Translations under genes and position numbers: made by a program
Shown here: positions 9,479-17,852 of the stretch, one piece after another
Layout of the letters: every line of letters starts with the position of its first letter
How positions within the stretch are numbered: the stretch's first letter is position 1
DNA from: Prevotella sp.
Lineage (GTDB): Bacteria > Bacteroidota > Bacteroidia > Bacteroidales > Bacteroidaceae
Assembly: GCA_017623335.1 (NCBI GenBank)
Contig: JAGAPI010000024.1
Span: 1-20,782, forward strand
Length of the DNA: 20,782 bases
Reading direction: 5' to 3'
Notes under the pieces: generated by a model
Seen by the model: the letters and a program-made list of their open reading frames with translations, nothing else
The model's database searches: none
What the model was told of the DNA's origin: nothing

Positions 9479-12400
9479 TTAATTATTTGGCTCCTGGCCC
9501 GCATATCCGCGTATGGTGACAGTGATTTTTCCCTCATCGCAGCGTATGCCGCATGCGCGGTGGGCTGTGGCTTCGCCATGCTCGCGCAATATCTGCCGGC
9601 AGAGCATATAGTCGGTGTGGCTGGTAAAGGTGCCGCCGGCAGTCAGCACCACGCTTTTACCGTGGACGTGAATTTCGGGGCAGAAATCTGCTTCTTTGTT
9701 CTGACGCCGCAACAGGCGGAACAGATATTCCAGCATAGCCCTGTCGGCAACGACTATCACATTGCCCGGAGCCTGGGGCAGAACATCGGCAAGCGGTATG
9801 TGACGTATCTGCATGAAGCTTCGTACAGCCTGACTGCGCGCCTGCATTCCCAGCATGGCGTAGATGTCGCCGTAGTAGCTCACCAGCTCGTCGAGAGCAT
9901 CGATGTCGGTGCCGCTGCCCTTTTCCAGCATCTGCGCTATGCGGCTCGGATAATACATTGTCTCGTGCTTGATGGTGGAGAGGCAGTTGTCGAGCACGCT
10001 GTTGCTCACATGCAGCTCTGCCAAGGTGCTCTCTGCCAGCCGACACTCATCGGCAAGCACCTCGTTGCTGTCGCTGATGACTCTCTTCGCAACGGTCTCC
10101 TCCTGCTTCATCCTGTCTGTCTCAAGGCTCTTCATCTGCCTCAGCCCGCGCTTCAGGAGCATGCGTTTGCGGTAGAACAGAAAATAGTATGCCGGCAGAA
10201 TCATCAGCAGCACCATGACAAGCATGATGACGGTCACGGTCTTGTCGGTCTGCTGGCGCTCCACCATGCGGCAGTATTGTCCCAGCGTGTTGTCGGCCGA
10301 CATCTCCTGAAACAGCTGCGTGTAGATTCTATTGTTATATCTGTACAGCTGCCAGTCGTGCAGTGCGAGGGCTGCCACGGCTGTCTCGTTGCGTATGTCG
10401 AGAATCACATTGAAGTCGATGCCAACACTGTCGCGAAACCATTGTATCTCGGGTGCCACGGCACTGCCGTCGTCATCGCGCAGCATATTTTTTTCGCCTT
10501 TGGGCACCACAGCGTTGAGATATTTCCGGCAAGAGTCCGAAAACATTACTGTCCTGTCGTATGTGGCGGCAATGTTGCTGTAGTAGGCGCTGTCGGCATA
10601 GCGGCGGGCGTTAGCCATATTGCCGTTTCCGCCGGCGGCACGGGCGCTGCCGGTATAAAATCCGCAAAGCATGGCGATCGCCATCAACGTACGCGCCACT
10701 CCGCGCGGCAGCCGGAAGTAGAAGCGACTGCCCCTGCCTGGCACGCTCTCAACGTCGAGCACACACGGAGCAAACAGACAGCTCAGCTTCTTGTATTTCT
10801 CTATTATTCCGCGACAGTTGAGCAGTCCGAAACCATGACCGGAACGTATGTTATGTGTAAAAATGGTGGCACGCTCGGCATCCGAGAGCCCGCGCCCAGT
10901 GTCGGTCACTGCTATCTCAACATAACTGTCGGTCTCATGGCTGTCGACGGTCACGCTGCCGCCCTCGGGAGTAAACTTTCTCGCATTGTCGGCAAGCGTG
11001 TTTATCATAAACATGGTGAGCACCTTGTCTGCCTTTACCACACTTGTGGTGGGCACAACGTTGAGCGTAAGTCCCTTAACGGAAAAACTGCTCTTGTTCT
11101 TCTCCATCATGTAGAACAGCGGCTGCAGGGGAAACGTCTCTATGTGCAGCCGCAGCTGTCCCTGCCGCAATTCTATCCACCGTGTAAGCATGGCATTGTG
11201 GCTGTCAATCCCGGCGGCAAGCTCAGCCACATAGCTGCGGCGCCCGGCGCGCTGTTGTTCCGGCTCATCGCGCTCCTTCAGCATGCGCACCTCGTGCCTC
11301 ATGCGCTCTATCAGCGGCATTATGCCGTCGATCATCTGCAGCTTTGCCCTTGCCTCAAGATTATCTTCCTCTCCTTTCCTAAGTTTTATTCTTGTTTCCT
11401 CCAGTTGCTCGCTCAGCTCCTCATGCCGTTCAAGCAGCTGTGCTTTCTCGCCGTCGCTTGCCTTCTTCCACAGCTCAAACGCCTGCACTATGTCAGCCAC
11501 GCCGCTGTCACGGCCGGCACGCTTCGACACCCTGTTGAAATAATAAAGCAGAAACACCAGCAGCAGTATGGCAAGAATCACCGACGCTATCATAAGATTG
11601 AGCTGCGCCGACATGGTGTCGAGCTGCTCTGCCCTCGACTCAAGATAGCGGTCCTGGCGGGTTGCCTCGCGAAGGTCGAGAAACAGGTTGCGGTGATAGT
11701 CGCTCTGCTGCTTATTGTCGAGCGCCGAGAAAGCCACCGAGTATTGTTCGTGAATGTCTGCCATGAGTGCCTGCACCTTCTGGATGTTCTTCAGCGCCGA
11801 TGCACGGTCGAGACAGTCGATGGCGGCATGATATTCCTGAAGTTCCTGACAGCATGCCGCCAAACGCAGATATGACTCCGCCGTGTGATAGCCGTCGCCG
11901 TACTGCTCGAAGTTAAGCAGGGCGGTCTCGGCGTTCCATGCCGCAATATATCTGTCGTCCACCCCGTTGGGATTGATATATGTTATTCCAGCGCTGTTGA
12001 CGCTTTCAAGATATTGCAGCGCCTGCGGCATCAGCAGATATTCGCCAATGCGCAGCATTGCCAGCGATGCCATGCAGATATAGTCTTTCTTGCGCGACAG
12101 TCCCAGACAGTTTACAAGCTCGGTGAAGCGTGCGCTCACAGCCTCGGGACTGTTGTCGTCGTTCATGCCGCACGCATTGAGCATACAGACATATTTAAGA
12201 TATTGGGCTGTGTCCTGCCTTATCTCGCCGTATGAGTTAATGGCATGCAGCTGTCGCCGTGCCTTGTCGTCCTGCCCCAGCACGTTGTAATATCCCGCGC
12301 ACACCATGTTGTACTCGCTCTCCACGTAGATTCTCCGTTTCTGCTGGCGCCCGGTGAGCATCTCCTTTTCTTCGTTGATGCGCCGGTGACAGGCATCAGC

Positions 12401-12835
12401 CTTTTCACGGTTGGCATAGAAGTCACGGTTTTGCGACAGCAGACGGTTGACGTGCATCTTCTGCACGTATGCAGCCATAAGCTCCAGCTGGTTGTCGGTA
12501 ATCTCCACAGCACGGTCGAGCCGCTGTTGTGCCTTACTGAAGTCAAGACGGCATATATCAGTAAACGCCAGATGGTTTAGGGCTTCGGCTTCACCGTCAG
12601 TGTATCCGTTTTGCTGCGATACAGCCATTGCCTTTTGGGCAAATACCACCACCGAATCGCGGTTGCGGTAGTGAAAAGCGTAAGCCCTGTCGTTCATCGT
12701 GTCTGCCTCGCCGCCCTCATGGCTTGAGCACGATGAAAACCACAAAAGGCTCGCCGTGGCAGACAACCACAGCAAGCCTCTTGCTATAAATTCTAATAAT
12801 GATGTTACCTTCACCACGAATGTCGGGTAAAGCAT
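9479..12835 (-). CDS. Large two-part sensor histidine kinase
   Basis: A 1118-residue membrane sensor. Order: signal or lipoprotein-like N terminus (Cys36 in WFSSC), a helical TPR-like sensor domain (about 50-400), membrane helix 414-433, coiled coil (about 455-525), then an intact HATPase domain: N box MINTLADNARKF (610-621), G1 DTGRGLS (645-651), G2 GHGFGLL (666-672). A second hydrophobic, signal-like stretch (714-734) begins a further extracytoplasmic part, a membrane helix (866-888) and a cytoplasmic end with an H-box-like IKHETMYYPSRI (H957) and an apparently degenerate ATPase-like domain (about 1025-1118) lacking G boxes. It resembles Bacteroidales kinases that I recall under DUF5112/DUF5113 labels. 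Its ATG overlaps the aldolase stop (TAATG), and the response regulator follows after 30 bases. Ligand unknown; a role in sugar sensing is only suggested by position. Confidence 0.85.
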   Translation of the reverse strand: MLYPTFVVKVTSLLEFIARGLLWLSATASLLWFSSCSSHEGGEADTMNDRAYAFHYRNRDSVVVFAQKAMAVSQQNGYTDGEAEALNHLAFTDICRLDFSKAQQRLDRAVEITDNQLELMAAYVQKMHVNRLLSQNRDFYANREKADACHRRINEEKEMLTGRQQKRRIYVESEYNMVCAGYYNVLGQDDKARRQLHAINSYGEIRQDTAQYLKYVCMLNACGMNDDNSPEAVSARFTELVNCLGLSRKKDYICMASLAMLRIGEYLLMPQALQYLESVNSAGITYINPNGVDDRYIAAWNAETALLNFEQYGDGYHTAESYLRLAACCQELQEYHAAIDCLDRASALKNIQKVQALMADIHEQYSVAFSALDNKQQSDYHRNLFLDLREATRQDRYLESRAEQLDTMSAQLNLMIASVILAILLLVFLLYYFNRVSKRAGRDSGVADIVQAFELWKKASDGEKAQLLERHEELSEQLEETRIKLRKGEEDNLEARAKLQMIDGIMPLIERMRHEVRMLKERDEPEQQRAGRRSYVAELAAGIDSHNAMLTRWIELRQGQLRLHIETFPLQPLFYMMEKNKSSFSVKGLTLNVVPTTSVVKADKVLTMFMINTLADNARKFTPEGGSVTVDSHETDSYVEIAVTDTGRGLSDAERATIFTHNIRSGHGFGLLNCRGIIEKYKKLSCLFAPCVLDVESVPGRGSRFYFRLPRGVARTLMAIAMLCGFYTGSARAAGGNGNMANARRYADSAYYSNIAATYDRTVMFSDSCRKYLNAVVPKGEKNMLRDDDGSAVAPEIQWFRDSVGIDFNVILDIRNETAVAALALHDWQLYRYNNRIYTQLFQEMSADNTLGQYCRMVERQQTDKTVTVIMLVMVLLMILPAYYFLFYRKRMLLKRGLRQMKSLETDRMKQEETVAKRVISDSNEVLADECRLAESTLAELHVSNSVLDNCLSTIKHETMYYPSRIAQMLEKGSGTDIDALDELVSYYGDIYAMLGMQARSQAVRSFMQIRHIPLADVLPQAPGNVIVVADRAMLEYLFRLLRRQNKEADFCPEIHVHGKSVVLTAGGTFTSHTDYMLCRQILREHGEATAHRACGIRCDEGKITVTIRGYAGQEPNN

Positions 12836-13503
12836 TAACCGCGAATCTCCTTGATAATGTCAAGACACTCGCGACACTTGTCGGTAACGTATGCCCAGTC
12901 CTCGGCTGCCACCTTGTCCTTAGGGAAGAGCTTGCTGCCCATGCCCACGCAGTAAACACCAGCCTTAAACCATCCCGTGAGGTTCTCCTTCTCGGGAGCA
13001 ACACCACCGGTAACCATAATCTTCGACCATGGCATTGGAGCCATAAGACCCTTGATGAGGTTTGGACCTACAACATCGCCGGGGAACACCTTGGTGAAGT
13101 CGCAGCCCACCTCCTGAGCCTTGCCTATTTCCGACGGAGTAAGGCATCCGGGACAGTAAGTCACACAGCGGCGGTTGCACACCACTGCAATGTCGGGATT
13201 GAACAGCGGACCAACCACGAAGTTGGCGCCAAGCTGCAGATACATGGCTGCCGTGGGAGCGTCGACAACACTGCCGATACCGAGAGCCAGCTCAGGGCAC
13301 TCCTTTGCAGCAAACTTAACGCACTCGGCAAACACTTCCTGTGCAAAGTCGCCGCGGTTAGTAAACTCAAAAGCACGCACACCACCGTCGTAGCAAGCCT
13401 TAATCACCTTCTTTGCCACTTCAGCATCCTTGTGATAGAACACAGGCACCATACCTGTCTCACCAATCTTTGCCATCACGGCAAGCTTATCAAATTTTGC
13501 CAT
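12835..13503 (-). CDS. eda: KDPG/KHG aldolase
   Basis: Class I aldolase splitting 2-keto-3-deoxy-6-phosphogluconate into pyruvate and glyceraldehyde-3-phosphate, the last step of hexuronate breakdown. The 222-residue TIM barrel is complete: catalytic Glu E46 in FEFTNRGD (45-52), the phosphate/substrate strands VSSVVDAPT-like LGIGSVVDAPTA (74-85) and FVVGPLFN (95-102), the CPGCLTPSE motif (117-125), and Schiff-base lysine K138 in FTKVFPGD. It follows the KDG kinase gene after 86 bases, forming the pair KDG -> KDPG -> pyruvate. Its stop codon shares a base with the start of the sensor kinase gene, so these may be one transcript. Start ATG at 13503 with an A/T-rich leader. Confidence 0.95.
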   Translation of the reverse strand: MAKFDKLAVMAKIGETGMVPVFYHKDAEVAKKVIKACYDGGVRAFEFTNRGDFAQEVFAECVKFAAKECPELALGIGSVVDAPTAAMYLQLGANFVVGPLFNPDIAVVCNRRCVTYCPGCLTPSEIGKAQEVGCDFTKVFPGDVVGPNLIKGLMAPMPWSKIMVTGGVAPEKENLTGWFKAGVYCVGMGSKLFPKDKVAAEDWAYVTDKCRECLDIIKEIRG

Positions 13504-13555
13504 TATTCTTTATTAATGTTGTATTTATAATGTTTCGGAATAATTTGGAATGAAG

Positions 13556-13583
13556 ATTCTTCACTCTTCATTCTTCACTCTTC
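13556..13583. repeat. Two tandem 14-bp copies between kdgK and eda
   Basis: ATTCTTCACTCTTC occurs twice without a gap (13556-13569, 13570-13583), followed by the partial copy ACTCACTT. It lies just after the kdgK coding region in the intergenic gap; replication slippage is the likely origin. Confidence 0.75.
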
Positions 13584-13589
13584 ACTCAC

Positions 13590-14612
13590 TTATCTCTGCA
13601 CACGTCCGTTGGCATTACCGCCGGCAAGAGCCTCCACCTCGTCAACCGACACGAGGTTGAAATCGCCGTTGATGGTGTGCTTGAGAGCCGATGCCGCAAC
13701 AGCAAACTCAAGAGCCTCGCCCTGAGTAGGCTTTGTGAGCAGACCATGGATAAGACCGCCAGAGAAAGAGTCTCCGCCGCCAACACGGTCGATGATAGGA
13801 TTAATCTCGTAGCGCTTGCTCTGATAGAACTCCTTGCCGTCATAGATAAGAGCCTTCCAGCCGTTGAATGTAGCAGAGAATGACTCACGAAGTGTAGAAA
13901 CCACATACTTGAAGCCAAACTCCTCCTTCATCTGCTTGAAGATGCCCTCGTAACCGGCTGCGTCGGTCTGACCGCCCTCAACGTCAGCATCGGGCTTGAA
14001 ACCGAGGCAAAGCTCTGCGTCTTCCTCATTGCCGATACATACATCCACATACTTCATCAAAGGACGCATGATAGAGATAGCCTTCTCTGATGTCCACAGC
14101 TTCTTGCGAAAGTTAAGGTCAACAGATACGGTAACTCCGTGGCGCTTTGCAGCCTCACAAGCCAGCTTTGTCAGCTCGGCAGCCTTGTCAGAGATAGCAG
14201 GAGTGATGCCGCTCCAGTGGAACCACTGGGCACCTTCCATCACTGCATCAAAATCAAAGTCTGAGGGATCAGCCTCGGCGATAGAAGAGTGAGCACGGTC
14301 GTAGATAACCTTTGAAGGGCGCATTGAAGCGCCAGTCTCTGCATAGTAAAGACCCACACGGTCGCCGCCGCGAGCCACGAAATCGGTGTTCACACCATAA
14401 CGGCGCAGAGCGTTTACAGCAATCTGTCCAATCTCATGCTTTGGAAGCTTTGATACAAAGTAAGCATCGTGTCCATAATTTGCCACGCTGATTGCCACGT
14501 TGGCCTCACCGCCACCGGGGATGATACGGAAAGACTCTGACTGGATGAAACGGTCATTACCTTGTGGAGAAAGGCGGAGCATAATCTCGCCTAATGTTAC
14601 AACTTTTGCCAT
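13590..14612 (-). CDS. kdgK: 2-dehydro-3-deoxygluconokinase (KDG kinase)
   Basis: PfkB/ribokinase-family kinase phosphorylating 2-keto-3-deoxygluconate to KDPG with ATP. In 340 residues: N-terminal GEIMLRLSP (8-16), the family's first signature around IPGGGEANVAISVANYG (31-47), the substrate-lid region, SVDLNFRKKLW (163-173) typical of KDG kinases, and the ATP/catalytic motif DRVGGGDSFSGG (275-286) with catalytic base D281. It heads the minus-strand operon with eda and diverges from a LacI-type regulator, which fits uronate induction. A plausible -7 element (TATTTTTG, 14685-14678) lies 66 bases upstream. The ATG at 14612 gives the standard MAKVVTLGEI start. A fructokinase activity is the main alternative, unlikely beside eda and altronate dehydratase. 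Confidence 0.93.
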   Translation of the reverse strand: MAKVVTLGEIMLRLSPQGNDRFIQSESFRIIPGGGEANVAISVANYGHDAYFVSKLPKHEIGQIAVNALRRYGVNTDFVARGGDRVGLYYAETGASMRPSKVIYDRAHSSIAEADPSDFDFDAVMEGAQWFHWSGITPAISDKAAELTKLACEAAKRHGVTVSVDLNFRKKLWTSEKAISIMRPLMKYVDVCIGNEEDAELCLGFKPDADVEGGQTDAAGYEGIFKQMKEEFGFKYVVSTLRESFSATFNGWKALIYDGKEFYQSKRYEINPIIDRVGGGDSFSGGLIHGLLTKPTQGEALEFAVAASALKHTINGDFNLVSVDEVEALAGGNANGRVQR

Positions 14613-14677
14613 TGTTTTAGTTTTTATTAAATTGTTTGTTTTTGATAATATTACACTAATTAAAAAATTTTCGACTA

Positions 14678-14685
14678 CAAAAATA
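14678..14685 (-). promoter_or_regulatory. Possible -7 element for kdgK
   Basis: TATTTTTG on the minus strand fits TAnnTTTG. The nearest TTTG elements lie only 12 and 16 bases upstream, short of the usual 19-23, so the promoter is weak or regulated. The surrounding AT-rich region (14613-14805) is shared with lacI; no clear LacI-type operator palindrome was found. Confidence 0.4.
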
Positions 14686-14780
14686 CCACTTTTTTTTCAA
14701 ACAAAAAAGAAAAAACATACTTTTTTTGTTTTTTCTGCAAATAATTCTATCAGAGCGATGCTTATTTAAAAAAATATTGC

Positions 14781-14788
14781 TATTTTTG
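14781..14788 (+). promoter_or_regulatory. Possible -7 element for the LacI-type gene
   Basis: TATTTTTG fits TAnnTTTG and lies 17 bases before the ATG at 14806, predicting a leader of roughly 11 bases. No TTTG at the expected upstream distance was seen. Confidence 0.4.
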
Positions 14789-14805
14789 CACAGAAAATCA
14801 AAAAT

Positions 14806-15873
14806 ATGGATAAGACAAGGATAAGAATAAAAGACATTGCAAAGCATGCAGGGGTATCTACTGGTACGGTGGACAGAGTGTTGCACAATCGCCCGAGCGT
14901 GTCGGAGGAAGCGCGTAAGAAAGTGGAGGCAGCACTGAAGGAGATGGACTATACGCCAAACGTATATGCCAGTGCCTTGGCATACAACAAGTCGTTCACC
15001 TTTTATTTTATTATACCGCGCCACAAAAGCGAGGTCTACTGGGAAGAGATTGAGGAGGGAGCACTGGCATGCCAAAAGCGCCATGCCGACTTTCAGGTGA
15101 ATGTGAAGATGCTCTACTATCACCGTTTCAACGAGAAAACATTTGTTGACGCTACAGAGAAATGCCTCAGCGAAAATCCCGACGGAGTGGTAATTGTTCC
15201 CTCAAAGCTTGACCTGACGCGCAAATTTACCGACAAACTGCACGAGCTGGATACACCTTTTATATTATTAGACTCGTACATGCCCGACCTCAAGCCGCTG
15301 GCATTCTATGGTCAGGATTCATTTTGCAGCGGATATTTTGCAGCACGTATGCTGATGCTCGTAGCATCGCAGGAGACCGAGATAATGCTCATGAAGCAGA
15401 TGCTCAACGGCAATGTGGCAAGCAAGCAGCAAGAAAACCGCGAGACTGGATTCCGTCACTATATGCGTGACCATTTCCCTGAAGTGGAGATTCTGGAGGT
15501 GAACCTGCCGCTTGACGAAGAACGCGAGAAATATGCCCAGATGCTTGAGAAATTCTTCACCACTCATCCCAAAGTACACCATTGCATAACCTTCAACTCA
15601 AAGGCACACATCGTGGGCGAGTTCCTGCAGCGCACAAATCGCCGCAACGTGCAGATTATGGGGTACGACATGGTGCCTAAAAACGCAGAATGCGTGCGCC
15701 AGGGCTCAATATCCTTTCTCATAGCCCAGCACGCATATATGCAAGGCTACTATTGCGTAAACTCACTGTTTGAGGCAAAAGTGCTGAACAAAGAGGTTAA
15801 TCCGGTGAATTACATGCCGATAGAGATTCTTACAAAAGAGAACCTTGAGTTCTACAGACGTAAACAAAGATAA
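14806..15873 (+). CDS. LacI-family transcriptional regulator
   Basis: A 355-residue regulator. The N-terminal LacI helix-turn-helix is clear: IRIKDIAKHAGVSTGTVDRVL (7-27, split at G16) with the hinge NRPSVSEEARKKVEAAL and MDYTPN ending near 52. The rest is a periplasmic-binding-protein-like sensor domain (about 62-345) with the VVIVPSKLD, FILLDSYMP and QIMGYDMVP strands expected of sugar-responsive members. It stands between divergent kdgK/eda and altronate dehydratase, so control of hexuronate (galacturonate) catabolism by a pathway intermediate is the likely role; the ligand is not identified. The downstream dehydratase gene begins 61 bases later with no promoter of its own that I can see, suggesting co-transcription. 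Confidence 0.88.
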   Translation: MDKTRIRIKDIAKHAGVSTGTVDRVLHNRPSVSEEARKKVEAALKEMDYTPNVYASALAYNKSFTFYFIIPRHKSEVYWEEIEEGALACQKRHADFQVNVKMLYYHRFNEKTFVDATEKCLSENPDGVVIVPSKLDLTRKFTDKLHELDTPFILLDSYMPDLKPLAFYGQDSFCSGYFAARMLMLVASQETEIMLMKQMLNGNVASKQQENRETGFRHYMRDHFPEVEILEVNLPLDEEREKYAQMLEKFFTTHPKVHHCITFNSKAHIVGEFLQRTNRRNVQIMGYDMVPKNAECVRQGSISFLIAQHAYMQGYYCVNSLFEAKVLNKEVNPVNYMPIEILTKENLEFYRRKQR

Positions 15874-15934
15874 CGGTGAACCATATTAATAAAATAAGTA
15901 ATAGTAATAAATACTAAATAACAAAAAACAAACT

Positions 15935-17428
15935 ATGGAACAAACATTTATTAAAATCAATCCCGCCGACTCGGTGGTGGTTTGCCTCCAGGCTATGCCG
16001 AAAGGCGAGACTATCAGCGTTGACGGCAAAACAGTGACCCTGAATCAGGACACGCCGGCAGGGCACAAAGTGCTGATTAATGACGTGTCTGAAGGTACTG
16101 ACATAATCAAGTATGGCTACCCCATCGGTCATGCCATGCAGGACTTGAAGGCTGGCGACTGGGTGAACGAGAACAACCTGAAGACTAACCTCGCAGGAAC
16201 TCTCGAATATACTTACACCCCTGTTGACGAGACTCTCAGCATCAAGGACGAGAAGCGTACTTTCAAAGGATATGTACGTGCCAACGGCGAAGTGGGCACC
16301 CGCAATGAGCTGTGGATTGTACCCACCGTGGGCTGTGTCAACGGCATCGCCGAGCGTCTTGCCGGAATGCTCCAGCAGGAAACAGGCTGTAAGGACATCG
16401 ACGCCATCCACACATGGCACCATAACTACGGCTGCTCACAGCTCAGTGGCGACCATGAGAATACGCGCAAAGTGCTGCGCGACATAGTGCTGCATCCAAA
16501 CGCAGGTGCTGTGCTTGTACTCTCGCTCGGATGCGAGAACAACCAGCCCGATGAGTTTGAGAAACTCCTTGGCGACTACGATAAGAACCGTGTGCGTTTC
16601 CTTATAACCCAGAAGGTGGACGATGAGATTGAGGAAGGCATGAAGATTCTCCGTGAGCTTTATGGCATTGCCTCCCAGGACAAGCGCGAGGAAGTAAGCG
16701 TAAGCCATCTGCGTGTTGGCTTGAAGTGTGGCGGCAGCGACGGATTCTCAGGCATCACTGCCAATCCGCTTGTGGGTGAGTTCTCCGACTGGCTCGTGGC
16801 TCAGGGCGGCACATCAATCCTCACCGAGGTTCCGGAGATGTTTGGCGCTGAGACAATCCTGATGAACCGCTGCAAGACTCCAGAGCTGTTTGAGCAGACC
16901 GTATCAATGGTTAATAATTTCAAGGAATACTTCCTCAGCCACGGCGAGCCTGTTGGTGAGAATCCTTCTCCGGGCAACAAGGCTGGCGGTATCTCCACCC
17001 TTGAGGACAAGGCTCTGGGCTGCACGCAGAAGTGCGGACGTGCTCCTGTTAGCGGCGTACTGGAATATGGTGACCGTCTGAACACCAACGGACTCAACCT
17101 GCTGTCGGCTCCGGGCAACGACCTCGTGGCAAGTACGGCTCTTGCTGCCGCAGGCTGTCAGATTGTGCTGTTCACGACAGGACGCGGAACGCCATTTGGC
17201 ACTTTCGTTCCTACCATGAAGATAGCCACCAACCCCACGCTCGCACAACGCAAGGCTAATTGGGTGGACTTCAACGCCGGACAGCTCATCGAGGGCAAGA
17301 CCATGCAGGAGGTTGTTCCGATGTTCATCGACAAGATTTTGGCTGTGGCAAGCGGCGAGGAACTGGCGCAGAACGAAAAGAACGGCTACCGTGAAATCTC
17401 AATCTTCAAAAATGGAGTAACGCTGTAA
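15935..17428 (+). CDS. uxaA: Altronate dehydratase
   Basis: Iron-dependent UxaA/GarD-family dehydratase making 2-keto-3-deoxygluconate from D-altronate, the galacturonate branch. The 497 residues carry an N-terminal SAF-like domain (about 1-95, with PAGHKV and GHAMQDLKAGDWV) fused to the large catalytic domain starting at GYVRANGEVGTRN (112-124). Conserved cysteine motifs that may bind metal are visible: TVGCVN (131-136), HNYGCSQL (163-170), LKCGGSDGFSG and GCTQKCGR. The length matches full UxaA. Its product feeds kdgK and eda encoded just across the divergent region. A galactarate dehydratase is the alternative within the family; the KDG kinase neighbour favours altronate. No tagaturonate reductase or uronate isomerase gene is adjacent. 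Confidence 0.93.
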   Translation: MEQTFIKINPADSVVVCLQAMPKGETISVDGKTVTLNQDTPAGHKVLINDVSEGTDIIKYGYPIGHAMQDLKAGDWVNENNLKTNLAGTLEYTYTPVDETLSIKDEKRTFKGYVRANGEVGTRNELWIVPTVGCVNGIAERLAGMLQQETGCKDIDAIHTWHHNYGCSQLSGDHENTRKVLRDIVLHPNAGAVLVLSLGCENNQPDEFEKLLGDYDKNRVRFLITQKVDDEIEEGMKILRELYGIASQDKREEVSVSHLRVGLKCGGSDGFSGITANPLVGEFSDWLVAQGGTSILTEVPEMFGAETILMNRCKTPELFEQTVSMVNNFKEYFLSHGEPVGENPSPGNKAGGISTLEDKALGCTQKCGRAPVSGVLEYGDRLNTNGLNLLSAPGNDLVASTALAAAGCQIVLFTTGRGTPFGTFVPTMKIATNPTLAQRKANWVDFNAGQLIEGKTMQEVVPMFIDKILAVASGEELAQNEKNGYREISIFKNGVTL

Positions 17429-17470
17429 TAATTCATAATGCAGAATTTAACAACAAAATAAAAAAATATT

Positions 17471-17701
17471 ATGACACAGGAAGAAAATTGGAACATTAGG
17501 CTTGCAGAAGTTTGGGAATTTGTGAAAAAGAATCAGCGTTTTCCTTCACGCCATCACATTGAGGAGCACACCTTGCTCAACTGGCTGAAGTACAATCGAA
17601 AACTCGTAAATCAAAACAAACTTGACGCAGGCAGAGCTGCTAAGTTCAAGGAACTTGGTGACTACGTCCACCAATTTCATACCATAAACCAATACAAATA
17701 A
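17471..17701 (+). CDS. Small helicase-associated-domain protein
   Basis: A 76-residue protein. The pattern W..RL.EVWEFVKKNQRFPS....EE..LLNWLKYNRKL.....L...R...F.ELG fits a single helicase-associated (HA) domain, a small three-helix unit usually found as repeats at the ends of certain helicases and in stand-alone Bacteroidota proteins. The function of single-domain forms is not known; nucleic-acid binding is a guess from the family name. It starts 42 bases after uxaA, after an A-rich leader, and is closed by a strong hairpin terminator 20 bases past its stop, so it may share the uxaA transcript. Nothing ties it to uronate metabolism. Confidence 0.7.
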   Translation: MTQEENWNIRLAEVWEFVKKNQRFPSRHHIEEHTLLNWLKYNRKLVNQNKLDAGRAAKFKELGDYVHQFHTINQYK

Positions 17702-17721
17702 GGTTTTGTGCCATACAAGCA

Positions 17722-17760
17722 AAAACAAGGCGGGATGCAAAATTACTCCCGCCTTGTTTT
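17722..17760 (+). terminator. Strong stem-loop terminator
   Basis: A perfect 14-bp stem (AAAACAAGGCGGGA, 17722-17735, with TCCCGCCTTGTTTT, 17747-17760) encloses an 11-base loop. The final TTTT serves as the U-tract. It separates the uronate-side genes from the recombinase module. Confidence 0.85.
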
Positions 17761-17852
17761 GATTAGCCTGCATTATCTTGGACAGGCAAATGCCTTGGAA
17801 GACAGCTGTCTAAAGCCACAAAAAGCTATATGGTGGGCTTAATTTTTTTATA

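Noticed and set aside
9560..11875. 771-codon open frame on the + strand
   Set aside because: It lies entirely antisense to the sensor kinase gene, has no recognisable motifs, and its residue mix is that of a codon-shadow; the minus-strand frame has clear kinase boxes.
17785..17810. Short palindromes GGCAAATGCC and GACAGCTGTC upstream of the recombinase
   Set aside because: They could be operators, but short palindromes of this size are expected by chance and no second copy was found near other promoters here.
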